Counted from the stretch's first letter, positions 17,539 through 26,805 are shown. The stretch is 64,000 nt of DNA from VBDM01 sp964430565 (GCA_964430565.1 CAYSFD010000047.1:124001-188000); one strand, 5' to 3'. Notes: generated by a model from the letters alone, not told the origin. Made by a program: numbers and translations.

Positions 17539-18609
17539 ATGACCCGAATCAGACAACTCTCGATGACCGTGCTCGCCGCGGCGCTGCTGGCTGCGTGGGT
17601 CGCGCCTTCGGGCGCGCGCGAATACAAGATGACCATAGGGTCGAGCCACCCGCCGGTCCTGCCCTGGACGATTCCGTTGCGGGACCTCGTCGTCCCGGAG
17701 TCGAACAAGAAGCTCCAGGCGCTGGGCTCCCCGGATACGATCAAGTGGACCGAGGCCTACGCCGGCGCGCTCTACGACTTCAATAACACGCTCGAGGGCG
17801 TGGCCGACGGCCTCGCCGACATCGGCTGGGTCGGCTCGCTGTGGGAGCCGGCGAAGCAGCCGCTGCAGAACGTCGCCTACTACTTCCCGTTCGTCAGCGG
17901 CGACGTCCATCTGATGACGACGATCCAGCAGCGGCTGATGGAGCGCGTGCCCGCCTTCGCCGCCGAGTGGAGCAAGTACAACACCGTTTTCCTGGGCGCC
18001 CAGGCCGCGGACAGCTATCACCTCGTCACCAAGTTCCCGGTAACCAGTCTTGCTGACCTGAAGGGCAGGAAGCTGATCGCCCCGGGGGCGATCGCCGCGC
18101 GCGTGCAGAACATCGGCGTGACCGCGGTCGAAGCGGGGCTGCCGCTGTTCTACAACATGATCCAGACCGGGGTCGCGGACGGGGCGGTGATCCTCATCAC
18201 CGGCGTGATCCCCTTCAAGCTCCACGAGGTCGCGCCCTACATCACCAAGGTCGATCTCGGCGCCGTCTTCTCGGGGGCGCTGGCGATGAACAAGAAGACC
18301 TTCGACGGGCTCACGCCGCAGATGCAGCAGGTATTCCGCCAGATCGGCAACGAGTACGCCAAGATGTGCGCCGACCTGGTGGCGCAGCGCGAGGCCAGCA
18401 CCTGGGCCGCGCTCGCCAAGATGCCGAACGTCAAGGTCTCCGAGATGCCCGCGGCCGAGCGCGCGAAGTGGGCCGCGGCTCTGCCGGACATCGCCGCGGA
18501 CTGGACCAAGCGCAACGGCGAGCCCGGGCGCGTCGTCCTGAAGACCTTCATGGAGGAAGCGCGCAAGGGCGGCGCGAAGCCGCTGCGCGACTGGGACAAG
18601 GGCCTCTGA
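17539..18609 (+). CDS. dctP: TRAP transporter solute-binding protein, DctP family
   Basis: This 356-residue periplasmic receptor has a Sec signal peptide (basic MTRIRQL, hydrophobic core, cleavage after PSGA). The mature part reads REYKMTIGSSHPP, with LADLKGRKLIAPG as the family's ligand-site strand. It should bind an organic acid and deliver it to the DctQM permease encoded next. AAGGAGG sits eight bases before the chosen ATG. The ligand is unknown; it need not be a C4-dicarboxylate. Confidence 0.88.
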   Translation: MTRIRQLSMTVLAAALLAAWVAPSGAREYKMTIGSSHPPVLPWTIPLRDLVVPESNKKLQALGSPDTIKWTEAYAGALYDFNNTLEGVADGLADIGWVGSLWEPAKQPLQNVAYYFPFVSGDVHLMTTIQQRLMERVPAFAAEWSKYNTVFLGAQAADSYHLVTKFPVTSLADLKGRKLIAPGAIAARVQNIGVTAVEAGLPLFYNMIQTGVADGAVILITGVIPFKLHEVAPYITKVDLGAVFSGALAMNKKTFDGLTPQMQQVFRQIGNEYAKMCADLVAQREASTWAALAKMPNVKVSEMPAAERAKWAAALPDIAADWTKRNGEPGRVVLKTFMEEARKGGAKPLRDWDKGL

Positions 18610-18622
18610 GCGCGATAGTGCT

Positions 18623-18645
18623 TCCCCTCCTCGAGGAGGAGGGGA
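18623..18645. repeat. Palindrome between TRAP receptor and permease genes
   Basis: The core CCTCCTCGAGGAGG is a perfect 14-base palindrome, extended by flanking C and G runs. It lies in the 61-base gap and could form an mRNA hairpin that reduces permease expression relative to the receptor. No T-run follows. Confidence 0.45.
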
Positions 18646-18670
18646 GGTTTCCCGCAGTGCCATTCCGGCG

Positions 18671-20617
18671 ATGACCACGGCGGCCGCAGCCCGGTCGCAG
18701 GGCGGGGCGCTCGCGCTCATCGCGCGCGCCGCGGGCGCGCTCGAGAACGGCATGAACAGCGTCGGCACGCTGTGGATCTTCGGCTTGATGTTCCTGATCT
18801 GCGGCGATGTCGCCGGGCGCTATCTGTTCAACGCGCCGATCCTGGGCGCCACGGAGATGGTCGGCTACTCGATCGTCACCGCGGTGTTCCTGCAGATGGC
18901 GAGCACGCTGCACGCCGGACGGTTCACCCGCGTGGAGCTCCTGATCGAGCCGATGGAGGCGAATCGGCCGGCGGCCGCCCACTCCTTCGCCGCGCTATTC
19001 AACCTGCTCGGCGCAGCGGTCTTCGGCGTCATCACCTGGGGCACCTGGCCCAAGCTCGAGCACGCCTGGACGACCGCAGAGATCACCGGCACGCCCGGCG
19101 TTTTCGATTTCATCATCTGGCCCTTTCTCGCCGTCATCGTGCTCGGCGCGGGGATGACCTGCGTCGAGTTCCTGATCCAGTTCGCGCAGTCGCTGCAGCG
19201 CGCGGCGCTCGCCTGGCTGCGTCCGGCGCCGGGAGACGGCTCGGGCTGGCCGCCGATCGCGATCGCGCTCGCCTGCGTCGCCGCCGCCGCCGGCGTCGCG
19301 GCCCTCGACTTGAGCAATCTGCAGTACGGGGTGTTCGGCCTTGCGTGCCTGGGATTCCTCATCATCACCGGGCTGCCGATAGGGATCGTGATGATCGTGA
19401 TCGGATTCGCCGGCATCTGGCTGATCCGCGGCGAGCCGACGGTCGGTATCCGGGCGCTTTCGCAGAGCTCGACCGAGTACCTCAACAACTACTTTTTCGG
19501 CGTGGTGCCGCTGTACGTGCTGATGGGGTTGCTGGTGAGCGCCTCGGACGTCGGCAAGGACACTTTCACCGTGGCCCGCTGGTTGCTGCGCAGGGTGCGC
19601 GGCGGACTTGGGATCGCGACGGTCGCGGCCAACGCGGTGTTCGCCGCGGTCACGGGGTCCTCGATCGCCTCGGCCGCGGTGTTCACCAAGGTCGCCGCAC
19701 CCGAGATGCTGCGCCACGGCTATACGCCGCGCTTCTCGGTGGGCGTGGTCGCAGGCTCCTCGGTCCTCGGCATGCTGATTCCGCCCAGCCTCCTCTTCAT
19801 CGTCTATGGTTTTCTCGCCGAGGAGTCGGTCGGCCACCTGTTTCTCGCCGGTATCGTACCGGGCCTGATTCTCGCGACGGCGATGTCGATCATGATCGTG
19901 CTGCTCGCGACCTGGTGGCCCGCCTACGTCGGTGGCAAGCCGATCGAAGAGGAGGGTGCGCGGGAAAACGTGGCCAGCGCCGTGCTCAAGGTCGTCCCGA
20001 TCCTGGCGCTGATCGGGATCGTGCTGGGCGGCATCTACGGCGGCATCTTCACCCCGACCGAGTCCGGCGCCGCGGGCGCCCTGGGTGCGCTGGTGATCGC
20101 GCTGCTGCGCCGCAAGCTCACCTGGCGCGTCCTGTGGAACACGCTGGTGGACACGGGCTTTGTCACGGTGGCGATCCTGTTCCTGATTCTCGGAGCGCGC
20201 GTCTTTTCGCAGATGCTCGCCATGTCCAACCTGCCGCAGGAGCTTTCCGCGCTCGCCGCCAGCGCGGGTCTGGGCCTGATCGGCTTCACGCTTCTCTACG
20301 TCGCGCTCGTGATCGTGCTCGGCTGCTTCATCGATTCGGTCTCGATCATGGTGATCACGCTGCCGTTCGCGATTCCGGTGGTAAAGGCGCTCGGCGGCGA
20401 CCCAATCTGGTTCGGCGTGGTCGCGGTGGTGGCGATCGAGATCGGTCTCCTGACCCCGCCGTTCGGTATCTCGGCCTATGTGGTCAAGTCCACGCTGGAT
20501 GACCAGCGCATTACCCTGCACGATATCTTCGCCGGCGCGTTCCCGTTCGTCGTGTGCATGGCGCTGGTGACTCTGCTTCTGGTGTTCGTGCCCCAGCTCA
20601 GCCTATTCTTCAAATAG
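18671..20617 (+). CDS. TRAP transporter fused small-large permease (DctQM)
   Basis: This 648-residue inner-membrane protein fuses the four-helix DctQ-like subunit (about residues 20-190) to the DctM subunit (about 200-648). Conserved DctM features include GLPIGIVMIVIGF, the loop VTGSSIASAAVFTKVAAPEM and GMLIPPSLLFIVYGFLAEESVG, and later TPTESGAAGALGAL. It uses a sodium or proton gradient to import the ligand of the adjacent receptor. The last ten residues before the SLFFK end (TLLLVFVPQL) occur again as a displaced remnant downstream of the toxin-antitoxin pair. Confidence 0.9.
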   Translation: MTTAAAARSQGGALALIARAAGALENGMNSVGTLWIFGLMFLICGDVAGRYLFNAPILGATEMVGYSIVTAVFLQMASTLHAGRFTRVELLIEPMEANRPAAAHSFAALFNLLGAAVFGVITWGTWPKLEHAWTTAEITGTPGVFDFIIWPFLAVIVLGAGMTCVEFLIQFAQSLQRAALAWLRPAPGDGSGWPPIAIALACVAAAAGVAALDLSNLQYGVFGLACLGFLIITGLPIGIVMIVIGFAGIWLIRGEPTVGIRALSQSSTEYLNNYFFGVVPLYVLMGLLVSASDVGKDTFTVARWLLRRVRGGLGIATVAANAVFAAVTGSSIASAAVFTKVAAPEMLRHGYTPRFSVGVVAGSSVLGMLIPPSLLFIVYGFLAEESVGHLFLAGIVPGLILATAMSIMIVLLATWWPAYVGGKPIEEEGARENVASAVLKVVPILALIGIVLGGIYGGIFTPTESGAAGALGALVIALLRRKLTWRVLWNTLVDTGFVTVAILFLILGARVFSQMLAMSNLPQELSALAASAGLGLIGFTLLYVALVIVLGCFIDSVSIMVITLPFAIPVVKALGGDPIWFGVVAVVAIEIGLLTPPFGISAYVVKSTLDDQRITLHDIFAGAFPFVVCMALVTLLLVFVPQLSLFFK

Positions 20618-20671
20618 GTAGGCAAGGGACAATGGCAATTCATGCGCTACCAAGTGTTTTGTAATTCCAGG

Positions 20672-20701
20672 TTGATTGATATACGCTGATAAATGTATAT
20701 C
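20672..20701 (+). promoter_or_regulatory. Promoter and probable autoregulatory operator of the toxin-antitoxin pair
   Basis: A -35-like TTGATT (20672-20677) is followed after 18 bases by TATATC (20696-20701). Overlapping it is an inverted repeat with perfect seven-base arms, GATATAC (20678-20684) and GTATATC (20695-20701). AbrB/MazE-type antitoxins bind such palindromes in their own promoters, so autorepression is likely. AAGGAG at 20710 serves the antitoxin ATG. Confidence 0.6.
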
Positions 20702-20721
20702 TATCGAACAAGGAGTGCAAA

Positions 20722-20958
20722 ATGCAAGTATCCAAGTGGGGCAACAGTCTGGCAGTCCGACTGCCCGCCGCAGTCGTTGAGGTGCTGGCGCTGAAAGAAG
20801 GCGACGATATTGAAATCCACGTAGCCGGACCGCGCGTCTTCGAGATTGAAAAGGCCGCTGGGAAGCTGGGGGCGCTGGCGCGTCTGCGGAAATTTCGCGG
20901 CACTCTGCCTGCTGATTTCAAGTTCGACCGGCTAGAGGCGAACGCGCGCGGAAAATGA
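20722..20958 (+). CDS. AbrB/MazE-family antitoxin
   Basis: This 78-residue DNA-binding antitoxin has the swapped-hairpin AbrB domain in its first 45 residues (VSKWGNSLAVRLPAAVVEVL, then KEGDDIEIHV). The C-terminal tail (KFRGTLPADFKFDRLEANAR) is the expected toxin-binding segment. It overlaps the PIN toxin gene by four bases (ATGA), as is usual for VapBC modules, and is preceded by a palindromic operator. It probably neutralises the RNase and represses the operon. Confidence 0.88.
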   Translation: MQVSKWGNSLAVRLPAAVVEVLALKEGDDIEIHVAGPRVFEIEKAAGKLGALARLRKFRGTLPADFKFDRLEANARGK

Positions 20959-21362
20959 GTGCTGCCGCACAATTTTTCGACACCAACATCATTCTCCACC
21001 TGTTTTCAGCCGATGCGGACAAGGCTGATCGGGCGGAAGCCCTGCTTGCCGGCGGCGGTGTCATCAGCGTGCAGGGACTCAACGAATTCGCCAACGTAGC
21101 TTCGCGCAAGCTGAACATGCCGTGGGCGGATATCCGCGAGGCACTCAGCGAAGTGCGCGCAGTGTGCAAGGTGGAGATGCTCACTGTGGCGATACACGAG
21201 CGTGGAATTGCGCTGGCGGAGCGGCAAGGATTTTCACTTTACGATGCGATGATTGCTGCGTCCGCGCTCACGGCCGGGTGCACCACGCTGTTCACAGAAG
21301 ACTTCCATCACGGCTTGGTCATCGAGGATAAATTGACGATTGCCAATCCGTTCAAGAATTAG
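20955..21362 (+). CDS. VapC-like PIN-domain toxin
   Basis: This 135-residue PIN-domain ribonuclease is the toxin partner of the preceding antitoxin. The acidic metal ligands are visible: FFDTNIILHLF near the N-terminus, an internal Glu in VQGLNEFANV, SLYDAMIAASAL around residue 97, and LFTEDFHHG near residue 115. It is complete and shows no decay. Members of this group usually cleave tRNA or rRNA, but the target here is unknown. Confidence 0.88.
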   Translation: MSAAAQFFDTNIILHLFSADADKADRAEALLAGGGVISVQGLNEFANVASRKLNMPWADIREALSEVRAVCKVEMLTVAIHERGIALAERQGFSLYDAMIAASALTAGCTTLFTEDFHHGLVIEDKLTIANPFKN

Positions 21363-21371
21363 TCGGCGAGC

Positions 21372-21413
21372 GCGACTCTTCTTTTGGTTTTCGTGCCGCA
21401 GCTCACCCGCTGA
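21372..21413 (+). pseudogene. Displaced duplicate of the dctM 3' end
   Basis: Read in frame from 21372, this stretch encodes ATLLLVFVPQLTR and a stop. The ten residues TLLLVFVPQL are identical to those near the end of the upstream permease (20570-20599). The 30 bases differ at four positions, and all four differences are synonymous. The toxin-antitoxin pair lies exactly between the two copies. The last 11 bases overlap the end of the thiamine-diphosphate enzyme gene on the other strand. Confidence 0.7.
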
Positions 21414-23112
21414 CGGGCGCAAGCACCATCTCGATCAGCGCAAGCTTTCCTTTGGCAACCGCCTCGAGCCCGCGCAGGAGCGCGGGACGCACGTCGGAGG
21501 GTTGCTCGACGCTTTCCCCGTAGCCGCCGTAGGCGCGCGCGAGCGCCGGGTAGTCCGGGCGGGGCGCGATCGACAGGCCGGCAAAGCGTTTCAGTTCCGC
21601 GGCCCAACCGTCGGGATATTCGCGGATCACGTCGCCCTTCTGGGAAAGGTAGCCGGCGTTGTTGAACAGCACCACGAGTATCGGAAGGCGCAGCTCCTGT
21701 GACGCGCCGAAAGAGGCGACCACGGGGTTGTAGTGAAAGGCGCCGTCGCCGATGGTGACGGCCACGACGCGGTTCGGGCGCGCGACCTTGGCGCCGAGCG
21801 CGGTCCCGAGACCCATGCCGAGGCCGCCGTAACTCGCCGAGATGAACCCACTGGGCATGAGGCGGTCGAGCTGGCGAAGAACGTCGAGCCGGTGGGTGAT
21901 CGTCTCATCGACGACGATCGCTCCCTCAGGCAGGATCGCGTTCAGCTCGTGGCCGATCCAGGCGGACTCGATTGCGCTTCGCGCGCCTGCGGCTCGCGCC
22001 TGCTCGCGCAGTTTTTCGCGCAGGCCGCCGTTGCGCGCCGTCCAGCGCGCCGTTGCATCGGCGCGCGATCCCTGGGGAATGGCGCGCGCCACGCGCTCGC
22101 ACAGGAGCGAGAGCGAAGCCTCCACCGCGCCCGCGACCATGAGATCCGCGCGATAGCCCCAGTAGGGGAGGTGCACGTGGAGCGGGTCCTCGCCCAGCAC
22201 CGCGATACGGGCCTGGGAGTCCGAGAGCAGCGCCGGAGGATGCGCAGGCGCGACGGTCTCGACGCAGAAAACGAGGTCCGATTCCTCGAGCAGGGCCTTC
22301 ATGTCCGGGGCGACGCCGCCGTAGAGCGGATGCGCGCGGGGAAAATTCGCATAGCCCGGCTGCCACGCGTCGAACACCGGCGCTCCCAGCGTTTCGGCGA
22401 GCTCGACCAGGCGGCCGACGGCGGCAAAGTCTTTCCCCGCTTCTTCGGTAAGGATGATCGGGTTGCGTGCGCCGCACAGCATCTGCGCAAGCTCGTCGAG
22501 GGCTGCAGGATCGGCGGCGGGGTTTCGGGCGGGCGCGCTCCCGCGCGGGGCCTCCGCGTCGTGCTCGTCCATCAGGAACTCGGTCGGAACGGACACGAAG
22601 GCCGGACCGCGTGGTGCCGCCAGCGCGATCTGGCAGGCACGCTCGATGGTCGCCGAGAGGAGCGCCGTGTCGTTCAGGCCGAAGCTCCACTTGACGCAAG
22701 GGGCGACCAGCCGCGCGGGGCCGCCCACGTCGGAGAGCAGGCGCAGCCACTGCGGTCCGATCTCGTAACTCGAGATTTCGCCGAAGGTGATCGACTCGCC
22801 GGCGAGCGCGACCATGGGGATGCGCTCGTGCAGCGCCGCGCGCAGGCCCATGGTCGCGTGGAGCGCGCCCACGGTCGTATGCAGGATGACCGCCGGGAGC
22901 TTGCCGGTCAGCTTGGCGTAGCCGCTCGCCATCGCAATCGCCGTTTCTTCGTGACGCGAAGAGAGGTACTCGGGAATGTCCCCGGGCGCCGAGGGTTTGG
23001 CGAGGGCTTCCCATAAAGGCGCCCAATCCGATCCGGGCGAGGCGAATATCTTCTCCACGCCCATGCGGCGCAGCGTCTTGAGCAGCGCCTCCGCGCCGGT
23101 CATGCGTTCCAT
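21403..23112 (-). CDS. Thiamine-diphosphate-dependent enzyme (acetolactate synthase/benzoylformate decarboxylase-like)
   Basis: This 569-residue protein has the three-domain layout of the ThDP decarboxylase/synthase superfamily. The N-terminal PYR domain includes the activating glutamate in SSRHEETAIAMASGYAK. The middle domain follows, and the C-terminal PP domain carries the ThDP-magnesium motif from GDGAF to FNNAGY. It likely decarboxylates or condenses a 2-oxoacid in the cytosol. I chose the ATG giving MERMTGAEALLKTLRRMGV, the normal family N-terminus; the open frame extends further upstream without recognisable sequence. It is convergent with the TRAP operon, so a shared substrate is possible but unproven. 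Confidence 0.8.
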   Translation of the reverse strand: MERMTGAEALLKTLRRMGVEKIFASPGSDWAPLWEALAKPSAPGDIPEYLSSRHEETAIAMASGYAKLTGKLPAVILHTTVGALHATMGLRAALHERIPMVALAGESITFGEISSYEIGPQWLRLLSDVGGPARLVAPCVKWSFGLNDTALLSATIERACQIALAAPRGPAFVSVPTEFLMDEHDAEAPRGSAPARNPAADPAALDELAQMLCGARNPIILTEEAGKDFAAVGRLVELAETLGAPVFDAWQPGYANFPRAHPLYGGVAPDMKALLEESDLVFCVETVAPAHPPALLSDSQARIAVLGEDPLHVHLPYWGYRADLMVAGAVEASLSLLCERVARAIPQGSRADATARWTARNGGLREKLREQARAAGARSAIESAWIGHELNAILPEGAIVVDETITHRLDVLRQLDRLMPSGFISASYGGLGMGLGTALGAKVARPNRVVAVTIGDGAFHYNPVVASFGASQELRLPILVVLFNNAGYLSQKGDVIREYPDGWAAELKRFAGLSIAPRPDYPALARAYGGYGESVEQPSDVRPALLRGLEAVAKGKLALIEMVLAPVSG

Positions 23113-23497
23113 GATTGATTGCCGAGTGTCATTGTCTGCGTGCGGGATCGCGGTCAGCGCGCATGTTCTCACGAACGCCCGGTGTTGCGCGTGAGGTCCG
23201 ATGCTCGTTTGCCCGCCTCGCCCGTTGCGCTCTCTATCATGGAAAGTGTTCACCAAGCAGGTCAGCTCGATTCGCCGCGGCGACTCGCCCCGTCCAGCTT
23301 GAGGAAATGACTGCCGCAGTGCACAAGCACGCGGGGGTCCTGAAGAGGACCGGTGGGCCAACCGGTGGGCGAACAGGTGGGCGATGCGGTTGTATCTGGC
23401 GTGTTCGTCCCGTATGCTTTCCTTGCCGACCGAACCGGAGTGAGGCGTTCCGCTGACGCCATCCGGCTCATCGTCGGCTCACTTCATGGAGGAGACA
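23113..23497. other. Divergent intergenic region (385 bases)
   Basis: This gap separates the thiamine-diphosphate enzyme gene (- strand) from the amidohydrolase gene (+ strand) and must hold promoters for both. I see no convincing -35/-10 pair and no small gene with a ribosome-binding site. Its clearest feature is the three-copy 12-base repeat listed separately. Confidence 0.4.
23349..23384. repeat. Three tandem 12-base repeats
   Basis: The units are ACCGGTGGGCCA, ACCGGTGGGCGA and ACAGGTGGGCGA, exactly head to tail. They lie about 115 bases upstream of the amidohydrolase start in a divergent promoter region. They could be regulator binding sites or a simple microsatellite-like expansion. Confidence 0.55.
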
Positions 23498-25222
23498 ATG
23501 ATGTATTCAAACAGGTTGCCGCTTGCCCGCCCCGCCATGGTTGCGAGCGCAACCCTGGTTGCGGTATTCCTCGGAGCCGGACCGGTCTTGGCGAACGACT
23601 GCGACGGACGGGAAGCGATCCGGCTGGTCAACGGGAAGATCCACACGATGGACGCGAACGATTCCGTCGTGTCGTCGGTGCTGATCAGGAAAGGCAGGTT
23701 CGCCGCGGTGGGCGACGGCGGACACGGCGGCGATGGCTGCACCAAGGTCATCAATCTGCGCGGCCGCACTGCGGTCCCGGGGATCATCGACAACCACAAC
23801 CACATCCTCCTGCTCGGGTTGCGCCCCGGCCACGACGTGCGGCTCGAGAACGCCAATTCCATCCAGGAAGCGCTCGATACGCTCGCGGCCCGTGCAGCCG
23901 GTCTCCCGGCCAAGGAGTGGATCACGTCGATCGGCGGATTCCACCGCAATCAATTCTTCCCGGATCCGCTGCCGATTCGGTTTCCGACGCTGGCCGAAAT
24001 GAGCGCCGCCGTGCCCAACCATCCGGTTTTCATCATGGAGAGCTTTGCCGGTCCCGGGGCGACGAATGCGCTCGGCAAGGCGTTCTTCGAAGCTAACGGC
24101 GTGCCGGTTGGCGCCGACGGCTCGATCGGCGCCAACGCGCCGTCGCTCAACGCCCTGTTCCTGCTGCGGCAGATGCAGACGCTCGAAAGCCAGAAACGGG
24201 GATTGATGGACGCGATGGCCTACGCCGCGAGCGTAGGCGTCACGACGCATCTGGATCAAGGCGGTTTTCCGGCGGCAGGCAACAACACCGACGGCGCGGC
24301 TCATTTCGATCGCTATCGCGCGTTCGACTCGGTCCGGGCGCTCTACCAGGAAGGCAAGCTAACCAACCGCATCTGGATCAACTTCCTGCACCTGGAAGAG
24401 GATCCGGTGACACCGGAATTGCAGGCGCGGCTGAACAACGCGTTCAACGATTTCGGCGACAACATGTTGAGAGTGCTGGGCATCGGCGAGTTCACCGCGG
24501 GGCTCTTCCTCTTCCCGGGCGGACCGTCCTGGCAGCACGGGACGCGGCTGGTCGCCGCTGCCGGCTGGCGAAACGAAAACCACTCGCTGAACATCGCCAA
24601 CGACTGGAAAACGATTATCGACAGCTGGCAGACCATCCATGATGAGCTGGTGGCGGCGGGCAGACCCGACGGCATCAAGAAGCTGCGCTGGGTGCTCGCT
24701 CACGTTCCCGTGATCGACGAGGCGTATCTTCAGAAACTGAAGGGGCTCGGCGGCGGTGTCAGCGTTCTCGGCGGCTGGCGCTGGCTCACCGGCACTGCGA
24801 CCCAGAACGGTCCTCCCTTTCGCACCATCCTGAACAGCGGCATCCGCGCTGGGATGAGTTCGGACGGCATGCAGATCTCGACCATGAGCCCGTGGATCAA
24901 CCTGTACTACGCGGTGACGGGGAAGAACGCCCGGGGTCTGCTGATCAATGCCGGCCAGCAACTCACCCGCAAGGAAGGACTGCGCCTCTACACCGCCGAG
25001 AACGGCTGGTTTCTCAGCGCGGAAGACAAGCTTGGGACGATCGAGGAAGGCAAGCTCGCCGACCTCGTCGTCCTGAGCGGCAACTACTTCGATGCCGCGG
25101 CGGTGCCCGACGAGAAGATCAAGGATCTTCACTCCGTCCTCACTATCGTGCATGGCAAGGTCGTGCACGACGAGCTGCACCACACGACGAAGAAGCACTG
25201 GAACCCCCACCGGCGGCGGTAG
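23498..25222 (+). CDS. Exported amidohydrolase, YtcJ-like
   Basis: This 574-residue metal-dependent hydrolase has an N-terminal signal peptide (hydrophobic stretch after MMYSNRLPLARPAM, cleavage near VLAND). An imperfect beta-sandwich segment follows (AIRLVNGKIHTMDANDSVVS), then the metal-binding strand VPGIIDNHNHILLLG. The C-terminal part has AGMSSDGMQIS and the sandwich-returning GTIEEGKLADLVVLSGNYF. GGAGGAG lies five bases before the chosen ATG; the next codon is also ATG and equally plausible. It probably hydrolyses an amide or cyclic substrate in the periplasm. The substrate is unknown. Confidence 0.78.
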   Translation: MMYSNRLPLARPAMVASATLVAVFLGAGPVLANDCDGREAIRLVNGKIHTMDANDSVVSSVLIRKGRFAAVGDGGHGGDGCTKVINLRGRTAVPGIIDNHNHILLLGLRPGHDVRLENANSIQEALDTLAARAAGLPAKEWITSIGGFHRNQFFPDPLPIRFPTLAEMSAAVPNHPVFIMESFAGPGATNALGKAFFEANGVPVGADGSIGANAPSLNALFLLRQMQTLESQKRGLMDAMAYAASVGVTTHLDQGGFPAAGNNTDGAAHFDRYRAFDSVRALYQEGKLTNRIWINFLHLEEDPVTPELQARLNNAFNDFGDNMLRVLGIGEFTAGLFLFPGGPSWQHGTRLVAAAGWRNENHSLNIANDWKTIIDSWQTIHDELVAAGRPDGIKKLRWVLAHVPVIDEAYLQKLKGLGGGVSVLGGWRWLTGTATQNGPPFRTILNSGIRAGMSSDGMQISTMSPWINLYYAVTGKNARGLLINAGQQLTRKEGLRLYTAENGWFLSAEDKLGTIEEGKLADLVVLSGNYFDAAAVPDEKIKDLHSVLTIVHGKVVHDELHHTTKKHWNPHRRR

Positions 25223-25272
25223 AGGACGAACGCTGTCGCCTCGAGCGGCTGGCCCGCGACCGAGAGGCCGGG

Positions 25273-26805
25273 TCAGATCCGTCCGGGGATGCTGTTGCCG
25301 CGCTCCACGCGCCCCAGGGCGCTCGAGGTCGGAAACACCAGCGACTTGATCACGACCGGCACGGCGCCGGAAGCCTCCAGCAGCGCGCCGATGTCGATGA
25401 AGTCAAATTCCTTGAGGACGATTCCGTCGATCGAAACGATGGGATTCCGGACACGCAGGTCTTCCCGGCAGTGAATGCCGATGAGCCCGCCGACGTCGCC
25501 TTCGCCAACGAGGATGAGCGGCAGCCCTCGTTCGAGCAGTTTTGCGAGTCCGTCGAGCAAGCCCCGGCAAAAGACGTCCAGGCGTGAGTGGGTCGCGGAC
25601 TTTCGCCAGCGATAGCACAAGGCGACGGGCGTTTCGCCCGATTGCAGATCGAGCCGGCGCAAGGCAGACCGCACGGCGGCCGCGAGTTTTCCGGCGTCCA
25701 GGGACTCGTCCTCGAGTGGCAGATCGGGCGCGATGACCGGGACGTTCCTCAGGGGCAGGGCGCTGTGGGGCGAGACAAGGATGGTGCTGCCGCTCACCTG
25801 GATGCTGTACTGGGAGGCGCCGATCACGGTGGCGCGAATCCCCTCATGGGGCGGTTCGATGCGGGGTCCCCAGTTTTTCGTCCGCTCAAGAATGGCGCGG
25901 GCGAGCAACGGGCCGAGATCGCCGAAAGCGCCGTGCTCGCGGCCGTAGATGTACTCGGAGACGCCCCCGGAGAAAGTGACGGCGTCGGGCTTGCGCTCGT
26001 TTCGCAATGGTTCAAGACGCAACAAGGCGTTGGTCTCCTTACTCAGCGCGGACTTGCTCAAGACCTCGAACAAGCGATCGGCCATGCGCTCGACCATTGC
26101 GCCGAGGAGATTCGCGGCCGGTTTCTCCCCGACTTCGAGAACAAGCCCGACTTCGCGAGCAAAGCGCCGGCCGGCGTCCTCGATCCGCTGCACGCGCTGT
26201 TCCGCGTCAAACGATACGACGCGAGCGCCGATGTCGAGCGCGGTCATCTCGATCACCTCGCCGGCTTCGCACACGGCGATCTTGGTCGTGCCGCCGCCGA
26301 CGTCGATGTTCATGACCCGGACTGATTCCCGGATCGAGCGCGCGGCAGCGCCGGATCCGAAAGCGGCCAGCGTCGCCTCCAGCCCGTCGCCCGCGCTCAC
26401 CGAGACGAATTTTCCCGCCTGGAAGGCGAACAGATCGGCGATCGCGCGAGCGTTGCTGCGCCGCACGGCGACCCCGGTGAGTATCAGGGCGCCGGTGTCG
26501 ATTTCGTTGGGATCAAGTCCGGCAAGCTCGTATTGCCTGTCGATGAAAGCGCCGAGCGATCGCGCGTCGATGGTGGTGTCGTCAGAGTAAGGGGTGAGCA
26601 GGATCTGGGATTCATAAACTACTTTGCGCTCGGAAACGATGTAGCGGTTGTCGAGCCGTTCGAGTACCAGGCGCGAGAAGACGAGATGCGAAGTCGAGGA
26701 GCCGATGTCGATGCCGACGCTCGTCAGGCGGATCTCGTCCTCGACTTCGAGACTGCGTCCGACGCTGGAGAAGAAGACCCGGCCGCCTTGCTCTTCGCTG
26801 GTCAC
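25273..26805 (-). CDS. eutA: EutA-like reactivating ATPase
   Basis: This 510-residue protein matches EutA, the actin-fold chaperone that restores B12-dependent ethanolamine ammonia-lyase. Phosphate loop 1 is GIDIGSSTSHLVFSR (from residue 31) and phosphate loop 2 is MNIDVGGGTTK (from residue 165). SGGVSEYIYG and VRATVIGASQYSIQVSGSTI are further EutA blocks, and the end FDFIDIG...VKSLVFP also fits. It is slightly longer than the enteric protein because of an N-terminal extension. Its GTG start overlaps the cupin gene stop (GTGA), so the two are translationally coupled. No eutBC genes are in the window, so the client enzyme is unknown. Confidence 0.85.
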   Translation of the reverse strand: MTSEEQGGRVFFSSVGRSLEVEDEIRLTSVGIDIGSSTSHLVFSRLVLERLDNRYIVSERKVVYESQILLTPYSDDTTIDARSLGAFIDRQYELAGLDPNEIDTGALILTGVAVRRSNARAIADLFAFQAGKFVSVSAGDGLEATLAAFGSGAAARSIRESVRVMNIDVGGGTTKIAVCEAGEVIEMTALDIGARVVSFDAEQRVQRIEDAGRRFAREVGLVLEVGEKPAANLLGAMVERMADRLFEVLSKSALSKETNALLRLEPLRNERKPDAVTFSGGVSEYIYGREHGAFGDLGPLLARAILERTKNWGPRIEPPHEGIRATVIGASQYSIQVSGSTILVSPHSALPLRNVPVIAPDLPLEDESLDAGKLAAAVRSALRRLDLQSGETPVALCYRWRKSATHSRLDVFCRGLLDGLAKLLERGLPLILVGEGDVGGLIGIHCREDLRVRNPIVSIDGIVLKEFDFIDIGALLEASGAVPVVIKSLVFPTSSALGRVERGNSIPGRI

